A DNA stretch of 32,254 nucleotides from Lentisphaerota bacterium (GCA_015061775.1 SUVY01000028.1:1-32254), one strand, 5' to 3'. Positions 14,810 through 23,401 are shown, counted from the stretch's first letter. Numbers and translations are program-made. The notes: generated from the sequence alone by a model not told the origin.

Positions 14810-15961
14810 ATGTCACTGCTTTTGAAAAACTGTTATCTGGTAACTCCGGGATTTGAGCACGAGGATATGTCTGTGCTCATCGAGAACGGAAAAATTTCCC
14901 GTATCTACGCCCCGCAGGATATCCTTCCTGAGGCAGATGAGGTGCGTGACTGCGGAAACGCTCTGCTCATGCCCGGCTTCGTCGATGTCCATTGCCACGG
15001 AAGAAGCGGCTTTGACTTCTGCGATGCCTCCGTCGAGGCGATTTCCACCATCGCCAAAAACAAGCTCGCCGAAGGAGTCACCACGTTGCTGCCCACCACT
15101 CTTACTTTGAGCTATGAGCAGCTCGCTGCGGCTTTGCAGAGTGCAGCCGATTATGCCGCTTCCGCAAATGACGGCTGCAAGATCCCCGGAGTACATCTCG
15201 AGGGTCCCTTTATCAACAGCAAACTCATCGGAGCGCAGAACCCCGCTTATGTCCGCCTTCCTGATATAGAAGAGGTCAAAAAGCTCAACGCTATCTATCC
15301 GGTGAAGAAGGTCTCATTCGCACCCGAAGTCGAGGGCGGAGATCTCTTTTCAGCTGAGCTTCTGGCGATGGGAGTAGTTCCCTCAGCCGTCCATACCGCC
15401 GCAACTCACGGTGAATTTCTGGCAGCCTACTGCCACGGAATGAGAAACCTCAGCCACTTCTGCAATCAGATGACCGCTCTCCATCACCGCGATATCGGCA
15501 TGGTCGGAGCAGGTTTGCTCCATGAGGATGTCTATATCGAGTTTATCTGCGACAAACTGCATATCTGTCCTGATATGATCGAGCTGGTGTTCTCACTCAA
15601 GGATGTCAAGCATATCCAGCTTATATCCGACGCCATGCGCGCCTCGGGAATGCCCGATGGAGAGTATGACCTCGGAGGCATGCAGACCTTCGTCAAAGCC
15701 GGAGCCGCCCGCCTTGCCAATGGAGCTCTTGCCGGAAGCACCCTCCAGATCTGCGACGCCCTCAAAAACGTTTTCGACATCACTGGAATCTCGCTCTCTG
15801 AGCTCGTGCGCACTACTTCTGATAATCAGGCAAAAGCCCTTGACCTCGGCAAGATCGGCAGGATCGAGCCCGGATACGCCGCCGACCTCGTTCTGCTCGA
15901 TGATGACTTCAAAGTCCTTTCGACCTACGTTGACGGAGTTGAGAGGTACAGCTGTAAATGA
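14810..15961 (+). CDS. nagA: N-acetylglucosamine-6-phosphate deacetylase
   Basis: Cytoplasmic amidohydrolase removing acetate from N-acetylglucosamine-6-phosphate to give glucosamine-6-phosphate, a step of amino-sugar catabolism and wall recycling. It has 383 residues, normal for NagA. Visible motifs are PGFVDVHCHG (H61, H63), GVHLEGPF (E131), TAATHGE (H200), NLSHFCNQMTAL (H216) and LISDAM (D274), which match the metal and substrate ligands of the family. AGGAGG lies 7 bases before the start. The stop codon overlaps the next start as ATGA. No nagB is present in the window, so the deaminase must be elsewhere. Confidence 0.95.
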   Translation: MSLLLKNCYLVTPGFEHEDMSVLIENGKISRIYAPQDILPEADEVRDCGNALLMPGFVDVHCHGRSGFDFCDASVEAISTIAKNKLAEGVTTLLPTTLTLSYEQLAAALQSAADYAASANDGCKIPGVHLEGPFINSKLIGAQNPAYVRLPDIEEVKKLNAIYPVKKVSFAPEVEGGDLFSAELLAMGVVPSAVHTAATHGEFLAAYCHGMRNLSHFCNQMTALHHRDIGMVGAGLLHEDVYIEFICDKLHICPDMIELVFSLKDVKHIQLISDAMRASGMPDGEYDLGGMQTFVKAGAARLANGALAGSTLQICDALKNVFDITGISLSELVRTTSDNQAKALDLGKIGRIEPGYAADLVLLDDDFKVLSTYVDGVERYSCK

Positions 15962-16803
15962 GTATTTCAATCGAGGAATTTTCCGCGCGGTGTCTGCTCA
16001 ACGCTGAGGAGACAGAGGCATTGCGTTCCATTTTGCGCGATGAAAACATCATGAAGATGGCAGAGCATATTGCCCAATGCTGTTTTTATCCGGCTGAACG
16101 CGGAGAGATACCTGAGTACCCGGAGAGCAAAGAGCTCTCCCAGGCGTGGTTCGCTGCCTGCTACCTCGGAGCCGGGGCGGCAGAGCAGCATTACGCCAGC
16201 AAGGGTATTCCGCGGGAAATAATGATTGAAAGCATGAGCGACCTCGCCATCTGGCTGAGGAATTCAAAACGCAATTACAACGTTATCGGTTTGTGCAATG
16301 CGCGTCCGTGGGAAGCATCGATCTTCCACGGCAATGTCCTGCGTTTCGGCAGACTTGAGTGCAACTATCAGCATTTTTACGAATTTGAGCCCATCTGCGA
16401 CGACCAAGGCAATGTCCTGCTCAAGAAGGGGGATGCGGTGATAAATATGCACATTCCGGAAGATGGTCCGATGGATATAGGCGAGTGCCGCAAGTCCATG
16501 GAGCGTATGCGCGCCTTCTTTTCTGAATACCGTAAAGATTATGACTGGAAAGGTTTTCTCTGTGAGAGCTGGCTGCTCGACAGTCAGCTGCGTCAGATGC
16601 TTCCGGAAAACTCCAACATCATCAAATTTCAGGATATGGGATATCACTTCGATCTGTCGGAAAACGAGGATACCATATTCCGGGTTTTCGGAACCCGGGA
16701 CCCAGAAACCGTTGAAAATCCCACAACACTCCAGCGCAATATGCTTGCGTTCATCAAGTCTGGCGGAGTATTCCGCAGAGGCGTATTGTTTATTCCGAGG
16801 TGA
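15958..16803 (+). CDS. GNAT-like acyltransferase-domain protein (NAT_N/GNAT_C type)
   Basis: A protein of 281 residues with the two-part layout of the NAT_N/GNAT_C family: an N-terminal helical domain (1-125), then a GNAT-like C-terminal domain with LRFGRLECNYQHFYEFEP, the GDAVINMHIPEDGPM strand and FLCESWLLDSQL, then NSNIIKFQDMG. Members are annotated as acyltransferase-domain proteins; the acyl donor and acceptor are unknown. It overlaps nagA by 4 bases and is overlapped by the next gene's leader, so the three are translationally coupled. An amino-sugar or related amine is a possible acceptor, by context only. Confidence 0.75.
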   Translation: MSISIEEFSARCLLNAEETEALRSILRDENIMKMAEHIAQCCFYPAERGEIPEYPESKELSQAWFAACYLGAGAAEQHYASKGIPREIMIESMSDLAIWLRNSKRNYNVIGLCNARPWEASIFHGNVLRFGRLECNYQHFYEFEPICDDQGNVLLKKGDAVINMHIPEDGPMDIGECRKSMERMRAFFSEYRKDYDWKGFLCESWLLDSQLRQMLPENSNIIKFQDMGYHFDLSENEDTIFRVFGTRDPETVENPTTLQRNMLAFIKSGGVFRRGVLFIPR

Positions 16804-16808
16804 TAAAT

Positions 16809-17864
16809 ATGGATATAGCAGTTGATAAATTACAGGCTGTGCTCGATGAGAGCGTAGCATCAGGAGAAGAGTGCGGAGTTCAGCTCACCATATACCAAGA
16901 TGGGGAGCTTGCTGCTGAACTATTCTCCGGATATACCGACTCCACGCGAACAGTCAAAGTTACAGAACAGTCACTTTTTCCTCTCTTTTCGAGCGGCAAA
17001 GCTGTTATGGCAACGGCGTTCCACATCCTCAAAGAGGAGCGTGGTTTTGACTACTCAGAAAAGGTCTCAGATTACTGGAAAGAGTTTACCGGCAACGGTA
17101 AGGAGACGCTTGAGATACGCCATATTTTAAGTCACCGCAGCGGACTTCATATCAATCCTGTCGGAAACATATCAGACCATCTTGCTGATTGGGAGTATAT
17201 GTGCCGTCTGGTCGAAAAGGCGGTCCCGGCATGGACTCCGGGAACAAAATGCGGTTACCAGAGCACTACTTTTGCCTGGCTGCTGGGGGAGCTTTTCCAG
17301 CGTATAAGCGGAATTTCCTTCAAGGATTATATCCGCGAGCGCATACTTGTTCCGCTCGGAGTGGAAAACGACTTCTTTTTCGGAGTCACTCCAGAAGTCG
17401 AAGAGCGCATCGTTGAGATCGACGCGACCGCTTTTGATACAGATGATGTCTTTACCGCTCATTTTCACGGCAACAAAAAGCTGCGCAGAGCATTCATCCC
17501 CTCTGCCAACGGAATATCCACCGCAAGAGCTGCCGCAAAGATATTCAATGCGCTTTACGGAAACACTCCATTGTTATCGACCGGGACACTCGAAGAGGCA
17601 ACCCTCCTGTGCCGCCATCCGGAAGACCCGATCGTACCCGGATCGTGGACGAAATTCGGACTTGGATACGCGCTTCCTGATTGGGAGAATTCCCAGGGAG
17701 ATATCTTCGGACACGGCGGAGCCTGCGGAGCAGAACTTCTCTATTGCAAATCACGCAAACTCGCTCTCTGTTTTGTTAAAAACCGTCCTTTGCCAACTCA
17801 CCCCGTTCACCCCATCCGCAACAGAATATCCGACGTTCTCGGACTTCCGCACCGCTTTTGGTAA
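16809..17864 (+). CDS. Serine hydrolase of the beta-lactamase/class C fold
   Basis: Penicillin-binding-protein-like hydrolase of 351 residues. The SxxK motif is S61-S-G-K64 (LFPLFSSGKAV), the tyrosine motif is the YQS in KCGYQSTTF, and the third motif is HGGACGAE. This matches class C esterases and D-aminopeptidases rather than true resistance enzymes. No signal peptide is seen, so it is probably a cytoplasmic esterase or amidase. The ATG at 16809 is preferred because GAGGTGATAA, which includes the previous stop codon, lies 6-10 bases before it; a GTG at 16800 is in frame but overlaps that signal. Last gene of the four-gene operon. Confidence 0.85.
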   Translation: MDIAVDKLQAVLDESVASGEECGVQLTIYQDGELAAELFSGYTDSTRTVKVTEQSLFPLFSSGKAVMATAFHILKEERGFDYSEKVSDYWKEFTGNGKETLEIRHILSHRSGLHINPVGNISDHLADWEYMCRLVEKAVPAWTPGTKCGYQSTTFAWLLGELFQRISGISFKDYIRERILVPLGVENDFFFGVTPEVEERIVEIDATAFDTDDVFTAHFHGNKKLRRAFIPSANGISTARAAAKIFNALYGNTPLLSTGTLEEATLLCRHPEDPIVPGSWTKFGLGYALPDWENSQGDIFGHGGACGAELLYCKSRKLALCFVKNRPLPTHPVHPIRNRISDVLGLPHRFW

Positions 17865-17884
17865 AAGGGGAGGCGTGGTAGTTC

Positions 17885-17938
17885 TTGGGGAAGGGGAAAA
17901 CTTCTTTTCACGGGAAAAGAAGTTTTCCCCTTCCCCAA
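17885..17938. terminator. 25 bp perfect hairpin, family A, after the serine hydrolase gene
   Basis: 17885-17909 is fully complementary to 17914-17938, with an ACGG loop. The core CTTCTTTTC/GAAAAGAAG is shared with the hairpin at 140-197. It lies 20 bases after the serine hydrolase stop codon but has no T-run, so it may act as an RNA processing or stabilising structure as much as a terminator. Confidence 0.7.
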
Positions 17939-18041
17939 ACCCCATCCCTTTTCAAGAAAAGCGGAGTACTTTGTTAGTGGATTGCTGAGATTGATTCTGT
18001 ATATCGGTTCTGTTGGAGTTTATAGACCTGTCTTTTCAAGA

Positions 18042-18075
18042 AAAACGGACTGCTTTTTGTGAGGCAGTCCGTTTT
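18042..18075. terminator. Bidirectional rho-independent terminator between convergent operons
   Basis: AAAACGGACTGC (18042-18053) pairs with GCAGTCCGTTTT (18064-18075), a 12 bp stem with T-rich tails on both strands. It separates the nagA operon from the convergent rhamnose-type operon. The sequence CTTTTCAAGAAAA before it also occurs at about 17947. Confidence 0.85.
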
Positions 18076-18103
18076 ATTTTGTAGTTGTCTTACGTTTGCG
18101 AGA

Positions 18104-19525
18104 TCATTTCGCTGCGTATTTGAGGAACTCCTTGTAGAGTTCTCCTGCAAGCGGAGTTGAGGAGTCCTCGATACTGGTATATTTTATCATGCTTTTTGAA
18201 GCATCTTTGATAGAGTTATAAGCTTTGAGTGCGGCTGCTCCGACGACGGCTGCTCCGAGCAGGGATGCTTCTGAATTTTCCGGTATGCGTTTATCCTGTT
18301 CAAAAAGGGCACAGGCGGTCTCCCTGACTGCTTTTTCGCGGCAGGCGAGGGCTTGCAGGGAGATATATTGGCGTTTCCCGGTCAGCTCTTCCAGTAAATC
18401 TGTGCATTGTTTGAGCGGGCAGAGTGCTCCGAAAACTGCTCCGCGGCAGATATCGGCGATTCCGTGGGAAGCGTTGAGTTTGTGCCATGCTCCGCCTGGA
18501 GTGTAGTCCATGCTCGGAGCTCCTTTTCCCAGTATGTACGGCAGATAAAGCGGCAGATCCTTGGTCAGAGCTGCGGTGTCCGCAAGTTCAAAGAACTCCG
18601 GAACAGTTATGTTGTGCAGTTTTGACAGCCATTCAAATGAAAAGCCTCCCGAGGGAACTGAGCCGAGAAACAGCTCCTGTTCCGGATCAGCGTGGGCAAA
18701 TACGAAGAGTTTGCCTGCGAGACGCTTTCCGTCACCCCTTCTGCCTGAGGCAAGAAGTTGTCCAGCTGTTCCGAGGGTGAGGGATATCGTGTCGTCGTTG
18801 ACTCCGCTGCCGACGGCTGCGCTCGAAAGGTCTCCTGTTCCTGTGATGACCGGAGTTCCCTCTCTGAGTCCGGTCTCCTGCGCCGCCTCTCTTGTGACAT
18901 ATCCGCATACAGACGCTGATGGAAGTATCTGCGGAAGTTTACCCGTGTCTATCTCAAGTTCATCAAAAAAATCTTTTGACCACTTGCCGCTGCTCAAATC
19001 CATTCCGAGGACTCCTGACGCGTCAGTCGGGTCGGTGCAGCGTACTTTGGTGAGGGAAAACGAGATGAAGTCTTTGCTCTGCATGAAAGTCGCGCTTTTG
19101 GCGTATAGCTCAGGAAAAGCTTTTTTCATCTGAAGCATTTTGGGCAGAGTGAATACCGGAGTTGATTTATTTCCGCAGAGCGCGAGCAGCTCTTTCCCGA
19201 ACTTATCGTTGAGAAAGTCTGATTCTGCGGCTGCAGAGTTGTCGCTCCAGAGCAGAGCGGGAGCGACTGGAACTCCGTCTGAGTCAACTCCGAGCAGCGC
19301 GTGCATATTTCCCGTGAGAACGACTGCGTCGGCAGGGCAGGGGAGTTCTGACGTTATCTCCCGCAGCAGTTTTGCCGTTACGCTGTACCACTCTTCTGCA
19401 TCCTGCGTCACCGGAGAAGCTGCCCGGTCAAGCCTTTGGCTGCGCAGAAAATCCATAGCTCCTGTTTCATCGAAGCAGGCTGTTTTTATCCTGCTGGTTC
19501 CGATGTCAACTGCTATTATCTTCAT
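18104..19525 (-). CDS. FGGY family carbohydrate kinase
   Basis: ATP-dependent kinase of sugars or sugar alcohols, 473 residues, typical for FGGY enzymes. Visible are the N-terminal phosphate loop (IIAVDIGTSRIKTACFD), NMHALLGVDSDGVPVAPALLWSD, the catalytic-base block GTGDLSSAAVGSG and the adenosine loop TLGTAGQLL. By look it resembles xylulokinases; rhamnulokinase is suggested by the rhaA gene in the same operon, and substrate is unresolved. ATG at 19525 is preferred over GTG at 19543 because GGAG lies 8 bases upstream and the Rossmann-like strand starts there. It follows the SIS gene by 14 bases and is the last operon gene. Confidence 0.85.
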   Translation of the reverse strand: MKIIAVDIGTSRIKTACFDETGAMDFLRSQRLDRAASPVTQDAEEWYSVTAKLLREITSELPCPADAVVLTGNMHALLGVDSDGVPVAPALLWSDNSAAAESDFLNDKFGKELLALCGNKSTPVFTLPKMLQMKKAFPELYAKSATFMQSKDFISFSLTKVRCTDPTDASGVLGMDLSSGKWSKDFFDELEIDTGKLPQILPSASVCGYVTREAAQETGLREGTPVITGTGDLSSAAVGSGVNDDTISLTLGTAGQLLASGRRGDGKRLAGKLFVFAHADPEQELFLGSVPSGGFSFEWLSKLHNITVPEFFELADTAALTKDLPLYLPYILGKGAPSMDYTPGGAWHKLNASHGIADICRGAVFGALCPLKQCTDLLEELTGKRQYISLQALACREKAVRETACALFEQDKRIPENSEASLLGAAVVGAAALKAYNSIKDASKSMIKYTSIEDSSTPLAGELYKEFLKYAAK

Positions 19526-19539
19526 TTGTTTGTCTCCGG

Positions 19540-20283
19540 TCACGGAAGCAGAAACGCGTCGCGCATTTTCTGTTCAGAGAGCAGTTTTTCGTTGTGTTCC
19601 GCTCCACCCGGAGCGTTTGAGCTGAGAAATACCGGAGCCGTCAATCCGGCGGCAACGATTTTTTCGACAGCCAGAGCAGATATCGAGTGCATGATGTACG
19701 AGCCGATGATGGTCGATACGGGGCCCATCGGAATATTTCCGGCAACGGAGACAGAGGCATCTCCGCAGGGAACGTGATTGTCGATGATGACAGCACTTTC
19801 TTCAAAGTGCCACAAGTTTGCGATCGAGCTGTGATTTCCTTTCTGGGAGCGGTAGTTTGACGAGGTGATTATGATAAGTTCAGCTCCGCGCTTTTGTGCT
19901 TCACTTGCGACGGCGACCGGAGCTGCATTTTTTCCTGAAGTGGATATTACCACGATGACATCACCCTTCTTGAGCTGTGAACATCCGATGACCGCTTTTC
20001 CGATATCTTCGTTGTGCTCAACTGCGCTGGTGAGGAATCCCGGAGTCGTTGCGATACTCATTCCCGGACCCCACAATGGGCGCCAGAAAGCCGGAGCTCC
20101 GGCACGGTAGAAGACATCTTCTGCGAGGATGGCAGAGTGGGTGCAGCCGAAAACATATATGGTGTTTCCGGCGATGTAGGCATCTGCGATTTTACCGGCA
20201 GCCTTTTCGATGGATTCAGACTCTCTGCTTACGGCAGAAAGTGTGCAGTTTACCTGTTCGAGATACTCAAATGCGAGCGACAT
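19540..20283 (-). CDS. SIS-domain phosphosugar-binding protein (UPF0309-like)
   Basis: A single SIS domain protein of 247 residues. Typical signatures are IYVFGCTHSAILAEDVFYRAG, DVIVVISTSGKNAAPVAVASEAQKRGAELIIIT and a C-terminal helix with NAPGGAEHN. SIS domains bind or isomerise phosphosugars; this group is uncharacterised and often sits in carbohydrate operons. Possible roles are a ketose/aldose phosphate isomerase or a binding protein. It lies 15 bases downstream of the transporter gene and 14 upstream of the kinase gene, so it should act on a phosphosugar of the same pathway. Confidence 0.82.
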   Translation of the reverse strand: MSLAFEYLEQVNCTLSAVSRESESIEKAAGKIADAYIAGNTIYVFGCTHSAILAEDVFYRAGAPAFWRPLWGPGMSIATTPGFLTSAVEHNEDIGKAVIGCSQLKKGDVIVVISTSGKNAAPVAVASEAQKRGAELIIITSSNYRSQKGNHSSIANLWHFEESAVIIDNHVPCGDASVSVAGNIPMGPVSTIIGSYIMHSISALAVEKIVAAGLTAPVFLSSNAPGGAEHNEKLLSEQKMRDAFLLP

Positions 20284-20298
20284 ATTTTATTTCCCTTA

Positions 20299-21213
20299 TT
20301 ATTGATTCAGAGCAGCGTCTGACCTTTGAGGTTTGCCCATAGTACAGATGACTATGGTGACGGCTGTGATTATTATGATTATTCCGGCAATCAGTACCGG
20401 GGTTACGTTTTCATTGAATTTAAAAATTCCGACTATCACTGCTGCCACAGGGTCGAGAGCGCCGAGAACGGCGGTTCCGGTTGGACCGATCCGGTGTATT
20501 GCAACTGCGGTGAGCAGGAAGGCGACCAGCGACGGAACGAGTCCGAGTCCGACGGCATTTCCGAGAGCTGTCCAAGACTGAATAGGCTGCAGGTCTGCGC
20601 CTCCGCGCAGGGAGAGCAGAAATACCGCGATCGAGACGAGCATAGCGTAGAACGTGAGCTTTTCAGGAGCGAGTTCTTTCAGGCGGCTCTGTTTTACAGC
20701 GACAATATAAACCGCGTAAGAGAGAGCAGAAAGCATGATAAATACAATCCCGCGTGCACAGACATTGCTTCCGTTGCCTGGTTTGCAGAGCATCGCCACT
20801 CCGCAGAGCGCAAGGAACATACCTGCGATGGTAGAGTACCTTATTTTCTCTTTGTAGAAAAAGAACATGATGAGGGCTACCATCACCGGATATACCGAGA
20901 GTATGGTGGCAGATATGCCTGAATCCATTATTCTGAATGTGAAGAACCAGAACAGGCAGGTCGATGCCATCAGAACACCTGCGCCTGAAGTGAGCAGCCA
21001 GTATCTGCGTTCAAGACGGAAACTTTTGCGGAATACCAGCATATATCCTGCCAGCAGCAGTGCCGCGAATAAAAAGCGGTAAAACAGTACCGGAAGCGGT
21101 TTCAGCCCTTCTGCATACAGCGGAATTCCGAAAAACGGATTCAATCCGAACGCAATTGCCGCGAGCGAGGCGCAAACCGTTCCGATAACGTATGCTTTTG
21201 AGAGCCTTATCAT
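20299..21213 (-). CDS. EamA/DMT-superfamily transporter
   Basis: An integral membrane protein of 304 residues with about ten hydrophobic segments and two EamA halves. Segments such as LPVLFYRFLFAALLLAGYMLVF and TAVLGALDPVAAVIVGIF, with IIIIITAVTIVICTMG near the C-terminus, fit the drug/metabolite transporter fold. Substrate unknown. By position between an esterase and sugar-phosphate genes it may import a sugar or export an intermediate. It is 14-15 bases from its neighbours on each side, hence in one transcript with rhaA. Confidence 0.85.
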   Translation of the reverse strand: MIRLSKAYVIGTVCASLAAIAFGLNPFFGIPLYAEGLKPLPVLFYRFLFAALLLAGYMLVFRKSFRLERRYWLLTSGAGVLMASTCLFWFFTFRIMDSGISATILSVYPVMVALIMFFFYKEKIRYSTIAGMFLALCGVAMLCKPGNGSNVCARGIVFIMLSALSYAVYIVAVKQSRLKELAPEKLTFYAMLVSIAVFLLSLRGGADLQPIQSWTALGNAVGLGLVPSLVAFLLTAVAIHRIGPTGTAVLGALDPVAAVIVGIFKFNENVTPVLIAGIIIIITAVTIVICTMGKPQRSDAALNQ

Positions 21214-21227
21214 GGAAAGATGTGGAC

Positions 21228-22070
21228 TTACTTGCCGCGTTTCTTGATGACCGGAACGAGCTTATACTGCCAGAGCCGTTTTTTGTTGACCTCTTTGGCG
21301 AGCGGAGAGTTGATTTTTGCCATCTCTGTTGCAATGATATTTGCGAGCAAGTGGGCTCCCATGATGTTGGTATGGCTGGGATCCCAACGGTTGCTGTCGC
21401 GCTGTATGCAATAGAATTTAGCGCACTCCTCTTCACCGATAAGCTCCATAGCTTTTGCCTGCTCGGTAAAGAGGTCGATGCAAGGAGCATTGAACTCTTT
21501 TGCGACTTCGATCACTGCCTGACTGTACGGAATGCGGTCTTTACGCATGACTTTGCCTTTGTTGAAGTGCGGCTTGTCATCTTTTCCGCGCACCATGGAC
21601 TGATTCATCGTGACGAAGATGGTTTTTGCTCCGATAGCTTCCGCCTCTTTGTAGAAGCGGCGCAAATTATCCTTGTAGGTGGTTGCGGGATCGGTGTATT
21701 TGGGTCCCTTCTTGCTGTCATTTGCTCCGAGAGCCATGATGACGTAATCCGGCTTTGATTCGAGCAGTTTTGCCCAATATCCCTGGGAGCGGAAAGTCAC
21801 GGTACTTCTTCCTGACTTGGCAAAATTGAGTATCTTGACGTTGCTGCTGAAATACCCCGGGAGCACCTCTCCCCAGCCCCAGACGCGGCGGGGGTCGGAG
21901 TCAGAGTTGTAGCTGTCGCGGTATCCCTCACAGGCGGAACTGCAGGCGAGGGCGACTTTGATTACTTTAGTTTCGGCAGGTTTTGCTGCTTTGGCTCCGG
22001 CGGCTTTGGGCTCATTCGCCTGGGCACAGAGCATGACAGCGAGTGTGAGTATAAAAAAGATGTTTTTCAT
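21228..22070 (-). CDS. Secreted SGNH-hydrolase-fold esterase, rhamnogalacturonan acetylesterase-like
   Basis: A 280 residue protein with an N-terminal signal peptide (hydrophobic MKNIFFILTLAVMLCAQA). SGNH blocks are partly visible: block II NFAKSGRST, block III MALGANDSKKG and block V DPSHTNIMGAH, carrying the Asp and His. Block I, normally GDS, reads ALACSSACEG: the serine is kept but the Gly-Asp is replaced by Ala-Cys. Relatives remove acetyl groups from pectin side chains, matching the rhaA gene just upstream. Because block I is altered, activity needs testing. It lies 14 bases from rhaA. Confidence 0.8.
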   Translation of the reverse strand: MKNIFFILTLAVMLCAQANEPKAAGAKAAKPAETKVIKVALACSSACEGYRDSYNSDSDPRRVWGWGEVLPGYFSSNVKILNFAKSGRSTVTFRSQGYWAKLLESKPDYVIMALGANDSKKGPKYTDPATTYKDNLRRFYKEAEAIGAKTIFVTMNQSMVRGKDDKPHFNKGKVMRKDRIPYSQAVIEVAKEFNAPCIDLFTEQAKAMELIGEEECAKFYCIQRDSNRWDPSHTNIMGAHLLANIIATEMAKINSPLAKEVNKKRLWQYKLVPVIKKRGK

Positions 22071-22084
22071 TTTTGTTTTTCCTG

Positions 22085-23344
22085 TCAGTTGCGGCTTGAA
22101 ATTTTTTTCTCGTACTCTTTGATTTCCTGCATGAATGAGAAATCATCCGGAATGTTTTCGCTCTCACAGTAGTAACGCCAGACGGCAGACCACGGAAGAG
22201 TCTTGATTTCCTCCTGACGCGCCATGCGTGAAGTGAAGTCCCAGGCATCCTCTTCTTTTTTGAGCAGTGCGGTGGGCTCGAGCAGGGCGATGAGCAGGGC
22301 TTTCTGCATATTGCGGGCTCCGACGACCATGGCACCGATACGGTTTATGCTGGCATCGAAGTAGTCGAGGCAGAAGAAGATTTTGTCGATGAATCCATAT
22401 ACGGCAGCCTCTCTTGCGATCGAAAGCAGTTCATCATTGAGCAGGATGACGTGGTCGCTGTCCCAGCGGACTCCGCGGCTGACGTGGAGAAGTATCCTTC
22501 CCTGACGTGCGACGATGGCAGAGAGCTTGTCGGCGATGGACTCGGTGGGATGGAAGTGTCCTGAGTCAAGGCAGATGAGCTTGTTGTTCTGTGCCGCGTA
22601 CATGAGATAGAAGTCATGAGAGCCGACGGTGCAGGACTCAACTCCGATACCGAAGAGTTTTGACTCGACCGCATCGAGCAGATACTTCTCATCGATCTTG
22701 TCGGAAAAGATGGTGTCGAGAGACTCAGCAAGACGCAGACGCGGAGCGTAACGGTCGGCTGGAATATCTTTGAATCCGTCGGGCATCCAGAAGTTGCAGA
22801 CCGCGGGAGTTCCGAGGGTTTTTCCAAACTCTTCGCCGATGCGGCGGATTGCTTTACCGTGGTCGATCCAGAATTTGCGGATTCCGGCGTCAGGGTGAGA
22901 GAGTGAGAGACCGTGGTCGAGTTTAGGGTGCGAGTAATAGCACGGAGCGATATCGAGACCGATATTTTTCTCTTTTGCCCATGCGAGCCAGTTCGAGAAG
23001 TGTTCGATAGTGAATCCGTCGCGGTCAACTCCGGGGATCATGCGATCGACCTGATGGCCCTGGAGACAGACGCGGCTCTTGCCCGGAACCAGTTTGAGAA
23101 CAAGATCAAGATCATCGCGCAGCTCATCGGCGGTGCGGGCGCGTCCGGGATAGTTTCCGGTGACCTGACAACCTCCGGTGAGGGCGGTCTCGAAGTTTTC
23201 AAAACCTACGACATCATCTCCCTGCCAGGCGTGGAGAGAGACCGGAATGGTTTTAAGTTTCTCGATTGCGGAAACAGGATCGACACCGTGAGCGCGGTAG
23301 ATATCGCATGCGGCTTCAAATGATTTGACAGTTGAATTATTCAT
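22085..23344 (-). CDS. rhaA: L-rhamnose isomerase
   Basis: Cytoplasmic metal-dependent aldose-ketose isomerase turning L-rhamnose into L-rhamnulose. At 419 residues it has the size of RhaA. Diagnostic stretches are VSLHAWQGDDVVGFE near the N-terminus, GNYPGRART, SCTVGSHDFYLMYAA, CLDSGHFHPTESIADK and LLHVSRGVRWDSDHVI, all with metal- and substrate-binding residues. First gene of the operon with the esterase, transporter, SIS and kinase genes. AAGGAG is 7 bases before the start but lies in an inverted repeat (23352-23401), so translation may be regulated. No rhaD aldolase is present in the window. Confidence 0.96.
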   Translation of the reverse strand: MNNSTVKSFEAACDIYRAHGVDPVSAIEKLKTIPVSLHAWQGDDVVGFENFETALTGGCQVTGNYPGRARTADELRDDLDLVLKLVPGKSRVCLQGHQVDRMIPGVDRDGFTIEHFSNWLAWAKEKNIGLDIAPCYYSHPKLDHGLSLSHPDAGIRKFWIDHGKAIRRIGEEFGKTLGTPAVCNFWMPDGFKDIPADRYAPRLRLAESLDTIFSDKIDEKYLLDAVESKLFGIGVESCTVGSHDFYLMYAAQNNKLICLDSGHFHPTESIADKLSAIVARQGRILLHVSRGVRWDSDHVILLNDELLSIAREAAVYGFIDKIFFCLDYFDASINRIGAMVVGARNMQKALLIALLEPTALLKKEEDAWDFTSRMARQEEIKTLPWSAVWRYYCESENIPDDFSFMQEIKEYEKKISSRN

Positions 23345-23351
23345 AAAAAAA

Positions 23352-23401
23352 CTCCTTGATGTTGTTAGTTATATACAGCTGATATACAATACATCAAGGA
23401 G
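23352..23401 (-). promoter_or_regulatory. Inverted repeat holding the rhaA ribosome binding site
   Basis: On the minus strand CTCCTTGATGT (23401-23391) pairs over 11 bp with ACATCAAGGAG (23362-23352), around a 28-base loop. The second arm contains AAGGAG, the rhaA ribosome binding site, and is followed by seven T before the ATG. The structure could block initiation, act as a terminator or attenuator, or end the transcript of the beta-helix gene upstream. Confidence 0.6.

Noticed and set aside
16809-17864. Beta-lactam resistance gene
   Set aside because: Motifs fit class C-fold esterases and peptidases, there is no signal peptide, and the operon is catabolic.
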